Assembly (NCBI GenBank): GCA_963782965.1 | Contig: CAWALV010000006.1 | Span: 1,612,001-1,676,000, forward strand | Origin: CAWALV01 sp963782965 | Lineage (GTDB): Bacteria; Actinomycetota; Actinomycetes; Acidothermales; Acidothermaceae | Direction: 5' to 3' | DNA: 64,000 nt | In this document: positions 33,516-42,732 of the stretch, piece after piece | How the letters are laid out: each line of letters opens with the position of its first letter | Numbering within the stretch: the stretch's first letter is position 1 | Program-made: the position numbers and the translations under genes | The notes under the pieces: model-generated | What the model was told of the DNA's origin: nothing | The model's database searches: none | What the model saw: the letters and a program-made list of their open reading frames with translations, nothing else

Positions 33516-35633
33516 ATGACGACCGAAGTGTGGCCTGGAACGCCGTATCCACTCGGCGCCAGCTACGACGGCGCCGGAACGAACTTCGCGGTGTTCTCCG
33601 AAGTGGCGGACTCGATCGAGCTGTGCCTGTTCGACGACGGCGGCATGGAGCAGCGGATCGCCCTGCCCGAGTACGACGCGTTCGTGTGGCACGGCTACCT
33701 GCCCGGGGTCGGCCCCGGCCAGCGGTACGGGTACCGGGTGCACGGCCCCTACGACCCAGCTCGCGGGCAGCGGGCCAACCCCAACAAGCTCCTTCTCGAT
33801 CCGTACACGAAGGCGATCGAAGGACACATCGATTGGGACGAGTCGTTGTTCGGATACCACTTCGGGGCTCCGGACGAACGCAACGACGCCGACTCCGGCC
33901 CGCACATGATGAAATCCGTGGTCATCAACCCCTACTTCGACTGGCGCAGTGATCACCCGTTGCGCGTCCCCTACCACGAGTCGATCATCTACGAGACCCA
34001 CGTCAAAGGGATGACGATCCAGCACCCGGACATCCCGATGGGGGTTCGTGGCACGTACGCCGGCCTCGCGCATCCGGTGATGATCGACTACCTCACCAAG
34101 CTCGGGGTGAGCGCGGTCGAGTTGATGCCGGTGCATCAGTTCGTGAACGACAGCACCCTGCACGACAAGGGGCTGCACAACTACTGGGGTTACAACACGA
34201 TCGGCTTCTTCGCGCCGCACAACAGCTACTCCTCCGCAGGCGAACGCGGAGAGCAGGTGCAGGAGTTCAAGGCGATGGTGCGGGCACTGCACGAGGCCGG
34301 TATCGAGGTCATCCTCGATGTCGTCTACAACCACACAGCCGAAGGCAACCACCTCGGGCCGACGCTGTCGTTTCGCGGCCTCGACAACGCCGCGTACTAC
34401 CGGCTCTCCGACGACGACCCGAGCAAATACGTCGACTACACGGGCACCGGGAACAGCTTCAACGCTCGGAACCCGCACGCACTCCAGCTTCTGATGGATT
34501 CGTTGCGGTACTGGATCATCGAGATGCACGTCGACGGCTTCCGGTTCGACCTCGCAGCGACCCTGGCTCGCGAGCTGCACGACGTCGACCGGCTGGCGGC
34601 GTTCTTCGACCTCGTGCAGCAGGACCCGATCGTCAGTCAGGTCAAGCTCATCGCCGAGCCCTGGGACGTCGGCGAGGGTGGTTACCAGGTCGGCAACTTC
34701 CCGCCCCTGTGGAGTGAGTGGAACGGCAAGTATCGCGACACCGTGCGCGACTTCTGGCGTGGTGAGCCCGCAACGCTCGGCGAGTTCGCCTCGCGTCTCA
34801 CCGGCTCGAGCGATCTGTACGCGAGCTCCGGCCGCAAACCGATGGCCTCGGTCAACTTCGTCACGGCGCACGACGGGTTCACGCTCAACGACCTCGTGTC
34901 GTACAACAGCAAGCACAATGAGGCCAACGGCGAGGGTAACCGGGACGGCTCCGACGACAACCGCTCGTGGAACTGCGGCGCGGAAGGGCCCAGCGACGAC
35001 GTCGACGTCGTCGCCTTGCGCGAGCAGCAGAAGCGCAACTTCCTCACCACCCTGTTCGTCTCGCAAGGCGTGCCGATGCTCCTGCACGGCGACGAGTTCG
35101 GCCGCACCCAGGGTGGTAACAACAACGCCTACTGCCAGGACAACCCGATCTCGTGGGTCGAGTGGACCATGGAGGCCCAGAACGAGGTGCAGCTGACGTT
35201 CACCCGGGAACTGTCAGCGCTGCGCCGCGAGCATCCGGTCCTGCGCCGGCGCCGGTTCTTCGAAGGCAAGGCCGTCCACGTCGCGGGCGAAGCGCTGCGC
35301 GACATCGCCTGGTTCACCCCGGCCGGGGCCGACATGAGCGAGGCGGATTGGGAAACGGGGTACGCGAAGTCGGTCACCGTGTTCCTCAACGGTGACGCGA
35401 TACCTTCGCCCGACCAACGCGGTCAGCAGGTCACCGACGACTCGTTCCTCCTGCTGTTCAACGGCGATGCGAGCAGCATCGACTTCACCCTGCCGAATAG
35501 TGAATACGGCGAGCGCTGGGAGGTTGCCATCGACACGACGAACCCACTGCACGTCGAGAGTCCCAGCGTCAAAGCCGACTCCATCCTGACGGTCGGTGGC
35601 CGATCGGTGTTGGTCCTGCGTCGTGTCGTCTGA
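33516..35633 (+). CDS. glgX: Glycogen debranching enzyme GlgX (TreX type)
   Basis: GH13 isoamylase that removes alpha-1,6 branches from glycogen or maltodextrin, feeding TreY. 705 residues. Seen: CBM48 N-terminal domain (GTNFAVFSEVADSIELCLFD), NYWGYNTIGFFAPH, EVILDVVYNHTAEG, nucleophile Asp in DGFRFDLAATL, acid Glu in KLIAEPWDVGEGGYQVG, and TAHDGFTLNDLV with the transition-state Asp. All catalytic residues are present. ATG start. The treY GTG start lies inside its last codons, so the three genes glgX-treY-treZ are translationally coupled. Confidence 0.95.
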   Translation: MTTEVWPGTPYPLGASYDGAGTNFAVFSEVADSIELCLFDDGGMEQRIALPEYDAFVWHGYLPGVGPGQRYGYRVHGPYDPARGQRANPNKLLLDPYTKAIEGHIDWDESLFGYHFGAPDERNDADSGPHMMKSVVINPYFDWRSDHPLRVPYHESIIYETHVKGMTIQHPDIPMGVRGTYAGLAHPVMIDYLTKLGVSAVELMPVHQFVNDSTLHDKGLHNYWGYNTIGFFAPHNSYSSAGERGEQVQEFKAMVRALHEAGIEVILDVVYNHTAEGNHLGPTLSFRGLDNAAYYRLSDDDPSKYVDYTGTGNSFNARNPHALQLLMDSLRYWIIEMHVDGFRFDLAATLARELHDVDRLAAFFDLVQQDPIVSQVKLIAEPWDVGEGGYQVGNFPPLWSEWNGKYRDTVRDFWRGEPATLGEFASRLTGSSDLYASSGRKPMASVNFVTAHDGFTLNDLVSYNSKHNEANGEGNRDGSDDNRSWNCGAEGPSDDVDVVALREQQKRNFLTTLFVSQGVPMLLHGDEFGRTQGGNNNAYCQDNPISWVEWTMEAQNEVQLTFTRELSALRREHPVLRRRRFFEGKAVHVAGEALRDIAWFTPAGADMSEADWETGYAKSVTVFLNGDAIPSPDQRGQQVTDDSFLLLFNGDASSIDFTLPNSEYGERWEVAIDTTNPLHVESPSVKADSILTVGGRSVLVLRRVV

Positions 35634-37951
35634 GCCAATCGGCGCACCCCGCTCGACGTATCGTCTCCAGCTCGGCCCGGAGCTGGGTTTCGACCAGGTC
35701 GCCGAGCTGGCCGAATACCTGTCCGCGCTCGGAGTCAGCCATGTCTACCTCTCACCGATCCTGACGGCGACACCCGGCTCGACGCACGGCTACGACGTCA
35801 CCGAGCACGGGCGCATCAGCGACGAACTCGGCGGTGGCGAGGCGTTCGAGGCGATGGCCACCGCGTTGGCCGACCACGGCGTCGGCGTTGTCGTCGACAT
35901 CGTTCCCAACCACATGGCGGTCCCGACGCCGGAGGCTTTGAACCCCGCCCTCTGGTCGGTGTTGCGCGAGGGCCGCTCCTCGCCGTATGCGAAGTGGTTC
36001 GACATCGACTGGACGGCGGACGACGGCCGGCTGGCGCTACCTGTCCTGGGCGCTCCACTCGAGGACAGCATGGGCGACCTTCGGATCGACCGGCGCCGCA
36101 CCGGGCCGGTCGCCCTCGCCTACCACGATCACCGTTTCCCGCTCGCCGCCGGTACGTCACGGCTGGGCATGAAGGAGCTGGTCGCCGCCCAGCACTACCG
36201 GCTGGCCGACTGGCACGACACCGCGGCCGTACTGAACTACCGCCGCTTCATGGACATCACGTCGCTGATCTGCCTGCGGGTCGAAGACCGCGAAGTGTTC
36301 GACGCCACTCACCGCGTGCTGCTCGAGCAGGTGCACGCGGGGCGGGTACAGGGCTTGCGCGTCGACCATGTCGACGGGCTCGCCGACCCGGCCGGCTACC
36401 TCGCCACGCTGGCGGCAGCGAGCGACCGAGCCTGGGTCGTGGTCGAGAAGATCGTCTCCGACGACGAACGGGTGCCGCCCGACTGGGCTACGGCAGGAAC
36501 GACCGGCTACGACGCACTCACGCTGGTGAACAGCCTCTTCGTCGATCCGCGCGGCGAGCAACCGCTCGGTGCCACCTATGCCGAGCTGACCGGAGCGCCC
36601 GCCGACTTCGCCCAGGTAGCGGACGACGCGAAGCGGCTCGTCGCCGACCAGACCTTTCGGCCGGAACTGCAACGGCTGGCTCGGCTGCTCGCCGCTTCGT
36701 CGGCCGCCGGGACGAGTGACGACCTGCAGGCCGCGATCGTCGAACTCATCTGCGGGCTCGACGTGTACCGGCCCTACACGTCGTCGGCCCGCACCGTGGC
36801 GGCGCTCGATGCCGCGACGCAGCGCGCCGTTGCGGCGGCGCCCGGCCACGCGGCGCAGATCGCGGCCGTTCGCGCCCACGCGCTCGACGGCAGCGAGTTC
36901 GCGACGCGCTTCGGACAGACAGCGGCCGCCGTGTTCGCCAAGGGTGTCGAGGACACCGCCTTCTACCGGCACGCCCGGCTGCTGTCGCTCAACGAGGTCG
37001 GGGGCGACCCGGGCCGGTTCGGTGCGAGCATCGCCGAGTTCCACGACTTTGCGGCGACCCAGCAGGCCGAGCATCCGACGGCGATGACCACGCTGTCGAC
37101 CCATGACACGAAACGCTCCGAGGACGTACGGGCTCGACTCGCCGTCCTGTCGGAGTTGCCCGCCGGGTGGGACGCCGCCGTCCGCCGTTGGTTGGCGGCC
37201 GGGGAAGAACTCGGCTGCCCGGACACCCACACCGGCTACTTCTTCTGGCAGACGCTGGTGGGCGCTTGGCCGTTGGACGCCGAGCGTGCGATCCGCTACA
37301 TGGAAAAGGCGATGCGGGAGGCAAAGCAACACACCTCGTGGCACGCGCCCGACGACGACTACGAGGAGCGGATGCGTGGGTTCATCGCCAACGCCCTCGC
37401 GGACGAGCGGCTGACCGCCGACGTCGAGACGTTCGTCGATCGGCTCGAACCGTTCGCGCGAGCGAACTCCCTCGGCCAGAAGCTGGTTCAGCTCACGATG
37501 CCCGGCGTCCCCGACGTCTACCAGGGCTGCGAAAGTTCGAGCTTTCGGCTCGTCGACCCCGACAACCGTGAGCCGGTCGACTTCGCGCGGCGCCGCGAGG
37601 CGGTCGACCTGCTGCTCGACGAGAAGTTGCGAGTCACCGCGACCGCTCTACGGCTTGCGCCGCGACCACCCCGACTGGTTCGGCGGGTACGAGGCGCTGC
37701 AGCCGACTGGCCCGGCGTCCGACCATCTCGTCGCGTTCGCCCGCTCGGACCGACTCATCACCCTGGCCACCCGGCTCTCCGCTCGACTCCAGCACGACGG
37801 CGGGTGGCGGTCGACCAGCGTGCCGCTGCCAGCCGGCACCTGGGTCGACATGATCAGCGGGGTCGAGGCGGCGGCCGGCGAACGGCCGGTCGAAGAGTTG
37901 CTGTCGCGCGCGCCGGTCGCATTGTTCGTCCCGGCAGTGACCGTCACATGA
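35623..37951 (+). CDS. treY: Maltooligosyl trehalose synthase TreY (one-base frameshift)
   Basis: GH13 enzyme that isomerises the reducing-end maltose of maltodextrin into a trehalose unit. Seen: STYRLQLGPELGFDQVAELA, SHVYLSPIL, DIVPNHMAVPT, catalytic GLRVDHVDGLADP, VEKIVSDDE and LSTHDTKRSEDVRARL. The frame breaks in CGGCTTGCGC at 37655-37656. Without one T it continues ALRLRRDHPDWFGGYEAL to a TGA at 37951, giving 775 residues, the family length; with it, about 100 residues are nonsense and the frame runs into treZ. GTG 35623 overlaps the glgX stop. The TGA overlaps the treZ ATG. Confidence 0.9.
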
Positions 37952-39684
37952 GCGATTCCCCGGCATCCCGGCGACCGGGCGTATGGGCGCCGGACGCCCG
38001 CGCGGTCGACCTCGTGCTCGACGGAGCGTCGCGGCCGCTGCGCCGCGATCGCGACGGCTGGTGGCGCTCCGATGACAACGTGCCGCCGGATCGCGACTAC
38101 GGCTTCCGGTTGGACGGCGGCCCGGTCCTCGCCGACCCGCGGGCGCAGCGCCAGCCACACGGCGTCCACGGTCTCAGCCAGGTCGTCGACCACGATGCCT
38201 ACGACTGGCGCGCGCCATGGCCGGGGCGTGAGCTGTGCGGTGGCATCATCTACGAGCTTCACGTGGGCACCTTCACACCCGACGGCACCTTCGACGCCGC
38301 CGCCGAACACCTCGACCACCTCGTCGACCTCGGCGTCGACTTCGTCGAGCTCATGCCGGTCGCGGCCTTCCCCGGTCGCCACGGCTGGGGATACGACGGG
38401 GTCTTCCCTTTCGCCGTGCACGAACCCTACGGCGGGCCCGACGGCCTCAAGCGGCTCGTCGACGCATGTCACGCCCGTGGTCTTGGTGTGGTGCTCGACG
38501 TCGTCTACAACCACCTCGGTCCCGACGCGAACGTGCTGCCGGCGTACGGGCCGTACTTCACCGACACCTACTCGACGCCATGGGGTGCTGCGGTCAACTT
38601 CGGTGGTGCCGGCTCCGACGAGGTCCGCCGTTACGTCATCGACAACGCGCTGATGTGGTTACGCGACTACCGTTTCGACGCGCTACGGCTCGACGCCGTC
38701 CACGCCATCTTCGACGCCTCGGCGCGCCACATCCTCGAAGAACTCGGTGCGGCGGTGCGCGAGCTGGCGCGCAGCGTGGGCCGACCGCTCGCGCTGATCG
38801 CCGAGTCGGACCAAAACGATCCGCGCCTACTCACCGATACCGCCCACGGCGGCTACCAACTCGACGCGCAGTGGAGTGACGACTTCCACCACGCGGTGCA
38901 CGCCGCGCTGACCGGCGAAAACCACGGCTACTACAGCGATTTCGGCAGCCTCGACGACGTGGCACGCGCCCTGCGACACGGCTTCGTCTACACCGGCCAA
39001 CATTCGGCCTACCGGAACCGGCGGCATGGCCGCGCGCTCCCGCCATCGATCGCGGCGCACCGGCTGCTCGGCTACTCGCAGACGCACGACCAGGTCGGCA
39101 ACCGCGCGCGCGGGGAGCGACTTGCTGCGCTGGTCTCCCCCGGTCTTGCCAAGGTCGCGGCGGCGCTGGCGCTCACCAGCCCGTTCACGCCGATGCTGTT
39201 CATGGGAGAGGAATGGGCCGCGTCGACGCCGTGGCAGTACTTCACCGACCACGAGGACCCTCAGCTCGCCGAAGCCGTGCGGCAGGGACGCCGGCGCGAG
39301 TTCGCTGCGTTCGGCTGGCAGGCCGACGAGGTCCCCGACCCCCAAGACGTCGCGACCGTGCAGCGGTCGACGCTGCGCTGGAACGAGATCGAGCGCAAGC
39401 CGCATGCCGACATGCTGCGGTGGTACCGCGACCTCATCGCGCTGCGCCGTAACTCCCCCGATCTGCGCGACCCGGATTTCGGATCCGTCGTCGTCGACGC
39501 CGATGACGCCACCCGGGTGCTGGTGATGACGCGCGGGTCGACGTCCGTCGTGGCCAACGTCGACCCGGAGCCCCGGCTGGTCGACGTGAAGGCGAGCGAG
39601 GTGCTGCTGGCCTCCGCGCCCGTCGAGCTGCGGGGCGGGCGGTTGGAGTTGCCCGGCGAGTCCGTCGCCGTCGTGCGCGCGTGA
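37948..39684 (+). CDS. treZ: Malto-oligosyltrehalose trehalohydrolase TreZ
   Basis: Releases free trehalose from the TreY product. 578 residues. Seen: N-terminal beta domain (RPGVWAPDARAVDLVL), IIYELHVGTFTPDGTF, VELMPVAAFPGRHGWGYDG, VVYNHLGPDANVL, nucleophile Asp in RLDAVHAIFD, acid Glu in LIAESDQNDPRL, and YSQTHDQVGNRARG. The ATG at 37948 overlaps the treY stop (ATGA). Together with GlgX and TreY it makes a complete glycogen-to-trehalose route in one operon, useful in osmotic or desiccation stress. Confidence 0.95.
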   Translation: MSDSPASRRPGVWAPDARAVDLVLDGASRPLRRDRDGWWRSDDNVPPDRDYGFRLDGGPVLADPRAQRQPHGVHGLSQVVDHDAYDWRAPWPGRELCGGIIYELHVGTFTPDGTFDAAAEHLDHLVDLGVDFVELMPVAAFPGRHGWGYDGVFPFAVHEPYGGPDGLKRLVDACHARGLGVVLDVVYNHLGPDANVLPAYGPYFTDTYSTPWGAAVNFGGAGSDEVRRYVIDNALMWLRDYRFDALRLDAVHAIFDASARHILEELGAAVRELARSVGRPLALIAESDQNDPRLLTDTAHGGYQLDAQWSDDFHHAVHAALTGENHGYYSDFGSLDDVARALRHGFVYTGQHSAYRNRRHGRALPPSIAAHRLLGYSQTHDQVGNRARGERLAALVSPGLAKVAAALALTSPFTPMLFMGEEWAASTPWQYFTDHEDPQLAEAVRQGRRREFAAFGWQADEVPDPQDVATVQRSTLRWNEIERKPHADMLRWYRDLIALRRNSPDLRDPDFGSVVVDADDATRVLVMTRGSTSVVANVDPEPRLVDVKASEVLLASAPVELRGGRLELPGESVAVVRA

Positions 39685-39706
39685 CGTAACTGGTTGACTG
39701 GTCGGC

Positions 39707-40465
39707 GTGCGCAGACTGCTGCCCGCCGTCGCTGCTGACGGCAGCGACGTCGTCGAGCCCGGCGACCTCCCTGCCGCGTACGCATATCCGCCGGACGCCA
39801 CCTGGCTGCGGGCGAACATGATCGCCAGTGTCGACGGCGCCGCCACGATCGCCGGCCGCGCGGGCCCGCTTGGCAATTCCACCGATCAACGCCTGCTCGG
39901 GCTGCTGCGCGCACTGTCGGACGTCGTCATCGCGGGTTCCGGCACGGTCATCACCGAGAGCTACGGCCCGGCGCGCGCCCGCGAGGAGTACCAGCACCTG
40001 CGGCAGGCGGCCGGGCAGCCGCCGGCGCCCGTGATGGCCGTCGTCTCGCGAGAACTGCGGCTGGACTTCTCCGCGCCGTACTTCGCTCAGGCACTCCAGC
40101 CACCCCTGGTGATCACCTGCGCTGCGGCGCCCGGTGATCGGTTGATGGCGGCGCAGCAGGTCGCAGACGTCGTCCTCGCGGGCGACGCGAAGGTGGAGCC
40201 GACCCGCATGGTGCGCGAGCTGGAGGCACGCGGTCATCGCCGGCTGCTCTGCGAAGGGGGCCCGACCCTCCTCGCGCAGCTCGCCGCCGCCGGCGTGCTC
40301 GACGAATGGTGCGTGACGACGTCGGCGACGGTCGTCGGCGGCGTCTCACCGCGCATCCTCAACGGCGCCGACGTCGACCCGCCGAGCCGGTTGCGCCTCA
40401 CCCAGCTGCTCATCGATGACGACGACATGCTCTACGCGCGTTACCAGAAGCGAACCACCAGCTGA
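39707..40465 (+). CDS. RibD C-terminal-domain reductase (pyrimidine reductase family)
   Basis: 252 residues of the dihydrofolate reductase-like RibD-C fold. Seen: NMIASVDGAATIAGRAGPLG, ALSDVVIAGSGTVITESYGP, a nucleotide-binding RRLLCEGGPTLLAQL and WCVTTSATVVGG. It lacks the deaminase domain of RibD. It resembles Rv2671 of M. tuberculosis, reported to have dihydrofolate reductase-like activity (recalled), so the substrate may be a flavin or a folate precursor. GTG start 22 bases after treZ; convergent with the ligase gene. Confidence 0.85.
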   Translation: MRRLLPAVAADGSDVVEPGDLPAAYAYPPDATWLRANMIASVDGAATIAGRAGPLGNSTDQRLLGLLRALSDVVIAGSGTVITESYGPARAREEYQHLRQAAGQPPAPVMAVVSRELRLDFSAPYFAQALQPPLVITCAAAPGDRLMAAQQVADVVLAGDAKVEPTRMVRELEARGHRRLLCEGGPTLLAQLAAAGVLDEWCVTTSATVVGGVSPRILNGADVDPPSRLRLTQLLIDDDDMLYARYQKRTTS

Positions 40466-40483
40466 GTCCGCGCTGTTCTACGG

Positions 40484-41572
40484 TCAGGAGCGTGGTGCGA
40501 GGCCCGGGAGGATGTCGCCGAGCTTGAACCGCAGCGGCTGCTCGAGCTGCTCGTAGGTGCATGACTGCGGGTCACGGTCCGGGCGCCAGCGCACGAAGTG
40601 CGCGAGGTGCCGGAACCGGTTGCCCTCCATGTGCTCGTACTTGACCTCGACGACCCGCTCCGGACGTAGCGGCACGAAGGAGAGGTCCTTGGTGGCGTTC
40701 CAGCGGCTCACCGCGCCGGGCAGCCGGCGCCCATCGGTGTGCGCCTCGGCGTTCGCCCACTCTTGCCAGGGGTGGTCGTCGCCATCGGCCAACAGCAGCG
40801 GCTCCAGCTCGTCGACCAGGGCAGCTCGCCGGGCCGCCGGGAACGCGCCGATGACGCCGACGTGCTGGAGGTGCGCACCGTCGTAGAGCCCGAGGAGCAT
40901 CGAGCCGAGCAGCGGCTGGCGCTCGGTGGAGGTCTTGTGCCAACGAAAGCCGGCGAGCACACAGTCGGCGGTGCGCTCGTGCTTGATCTTGAACATGACG
41001 CGCTTGTCGGGTTGATAGGTGCCGTCGAGGGGCTTGGCGATCACGCCGTCCAGGCCGGCGCCCTCGAACTCCGTGAACCAGCGCCGCGCAAGATCGAGAT
41101 CGGTGGTGGCCGGGGTGAGGTGGACCGACCTGCCGGCGCCGGCGAGGGCGTCGACGAGCGCGGCCCGGCGCTGCGCGAACGGCCGGCGGGTGTAGTCGTC
41201 GTCGCCGAGCGCGAGCAGGTCGAACGCGATGAAGGACGCAGGCGTCTTCTGGCTCAGCATCGTCACCCGTGACACGGCCGGGTGAATGCGCTGCTGAAGC
41301 GCGTCGAAGTCGAGGCCCTTGTCTGCTGCGATGACGATCTCCCCGTCGAGCACGCAGCGTGGGGGCAGTTCGGCCTTGAGCGCGGCAACGACTTCCGGGA
41401 AGTAGCGGGTCATCGGTCGCTCGTTGCGGCTGCCCAGCTCCACCTCGTCCCCGTCGCGGAAACAGATCGATCGGAACCCGTCCCACTTCGGCTCATAGGA
41501 GGCCCCGGGTGGGATCGCGGGGACCGCCTTGGCGAGCATCGGCGCGATCGGCGGCATGACGGGAAGCTTCAC
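40484..41572 (-). CDS. ATP-dependent DNA ligase (LigC-like)
   Basis: Seals DNA nicks with ATP. 362 residues. Seen: nucleotidyl motif I EPKWDGFR (Lys29), motif III FIAFDLLALGD, motif IV LDGVIAKPLDGTY, motif V VMFKIKHERTADCVLAG, and an OB domain to the C-terminus. It has no polymerase or phosphoesterase domain, as in LigC of mycobacteria, which is paired with a LigD-type polymerase gene (Rv3730c-Rv3731, recalled). Here the polymerase gene is 1.2 kb away with a ROK kinase gene between. Role in gap repair or end joining is likely. Confidence 0.92.
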   Translation of the reverse strand: MKLPVMPPIAPMLAKAVPAIPPGASYEPKWDGFRSICFRDGDEVELGSRNERPMTRYFPEVVAALKAELPPRCVLDGEIVIAADKGLDFDALQQRIHPAVSRVTMLSQKTPASFIAFDLLALGDDDYTRRPFAQRRAALVDALAGAGRSVHLTPATTDLDLARRWFTEFEGAGLDGVIAKPLDGTYQPDKRVMFKIKHERTADCVLAGFRWHKTSTERQPLLGSMLLGLYDGAHLQHVGVIGAFPAARRAALVDELEPLLLADGDDHPWQEWANAEAHTDGRRLPGAVSRWNATKDLSFVPLRPERVVEVKYEHMEGNRFRHLAHFVRWRPDRDPQSCTYEQLEQPLRFKLGDILPGLAPRS

Positions 41573-41694
41573 CGGCTCATTGTCGCGTGCCCGGAGCGGT
41601 AGGTCGACTGACCCGCGCCGACGGCGGCCCTAGGATCGCAGGGACCCGCGGACCGCGCCGCCGGGGGACAACAGCACCGGAGAGGCGAACAGAG

Positions 41695-42717
41695 ATGCCG
41701 GACCCGAACTGGGTAGTCGTCGGGCTCGACAACGGCGGGACAACCAACAACGCGACGGTCTTGACCGGCGACGGCGAGTTCCTGATCACCCGTCTCGTCG
41801 AAAGCCCCAGCCGGGTGACTGACGGACCCGCCGCGGCGCTCGACAGCCTCGCGGCCAGCCTCCACAGCGCGCTCGACCTGACCGGCGTCCCGCTGTCGAG
41901 CGTGCGCGCGGTCGGTTTCGACACACCGGGGCCGGCCACCGCATCGGGTGTGATCTCCGCCAAGGGTGCGACGAACTTCGCGCACCCCGACTGGCGCGGC
42001 TTCGACTACCGCGGTGCTCTCGAGCAACGCCTGGGACTCCCGGTCTTCTACAGCAACGACGGGAACGCGGCCGCGCTCTACGCCCACGACCTGTTCTTCG
42101 AGAAGCAGGCTCTGGAACGGTCGTCGGTGTCGGCGATCGTCGGGACCGGCCTGGGTGCCGGCATCGTCGCCGACGGCCGGGTGATCGTCGGCGCCGCCGG
42201 CATGGCCGGCGAACTCGGCCACGTGCACATCCCGCTCGACGGGCTGCTCGAACCCGGGCAGCAGGTGCCCGGCTGCAACTGTGGCCTTCGGGGCGACGTC
42301 GAAAGCGTCGCCTCGCTCACCGCCATCAAGAACAGCCTGCTGCCGTACTGGCTGGGCCGCTACCCCGACCACCCGCTCGTCGGGCTCGATCCCGACACCG
42401 CGGCGAAGAAGGTGCGCGGCCTGGCGGAGGCCGGCGACGAGCTGGCGCTGGCCATCTTTCGCCAACAAGCGATGGCGCTCGGTCGGTTGTTCACGCTGGC
42501 CGGTAACTTCATCGATCCGCACGCATACTTCGTCGGCGGTGGCGTCGTCGAGACCGCGCCGCACTTTCGCGACTGGTTCGTCTCCGTCGTCCAGCAGAAC
42601 ACCGAGCTGCGCCCTGAGCAGAAGGAGTTCGTGCAGTTCGCGCTCGTACCGGATCGCGACATGGCCGGCGCCCGCGGTGCGGCGCTCGCCGCGCGCGCGA
42701 TGCTGCTCCTTGCCTGA
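41695..42717 (+). CDS. ROK-family sugar kinase (glucokinase-like)
   Basis: 340 residues; phosphorylates a hexose, likely glucose, with ATP. Seen: ATP-binding VVVGLDNGGTTNNATVL at the N-terminus, GFDTPGPATASGV, NDGNAAALYAHDL, SAIVGTGLGAGIVADGR and GELGHVHIPLDG. The ROK zinc motif CxCGxxGC is altered: CNCGLRGD keeps the first two Cys but not the last. ATG 41695 follows GGAGAGG; the upstream frame is not coding. It is convergent with the polymerase gene, 15 bases away. Substrate not certain. Confidence 0.85.
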   Translation: MPDPNWVVVGLDNGGTTNNATVLTGDGEFLITRLVESPSRVTDGPAAALDSLAASLHSALDLTGVPLSSVRAVGFDTPGPATASGVISAKGATNFAHPDWRGFDYRGALEQRLGLPVFYSNDGNAAALYAHDLFFEKQALERSSVSAIVGTGLGAGIVADGRVIVGAAGMAGELGHVHIPLDGLLEPGQQVPGCNCGLRGDVESVASLTAIKNSLLPYWLGRYPDHPLVGLDPDTAAKKVRGLAEAGDELALAIFRQQAMALGRLFTLAGNFIDPHAYFVGGGVVETAPHFRDWFVSVVQQNTELRPEQKEFVQFALVPDRDMAGARGAALAARAMLLLA

Positions 42718-42732
42718 GCTTGGTGATTGCGG

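Noticed and set aside
35596..39684. A single 1362-codon frame covering treY and treZ
   Set aside because: About 100 codons between the two enzymes are nonsense and the real TreY end lies in another frame, so the fusion results from a one-base insertion.
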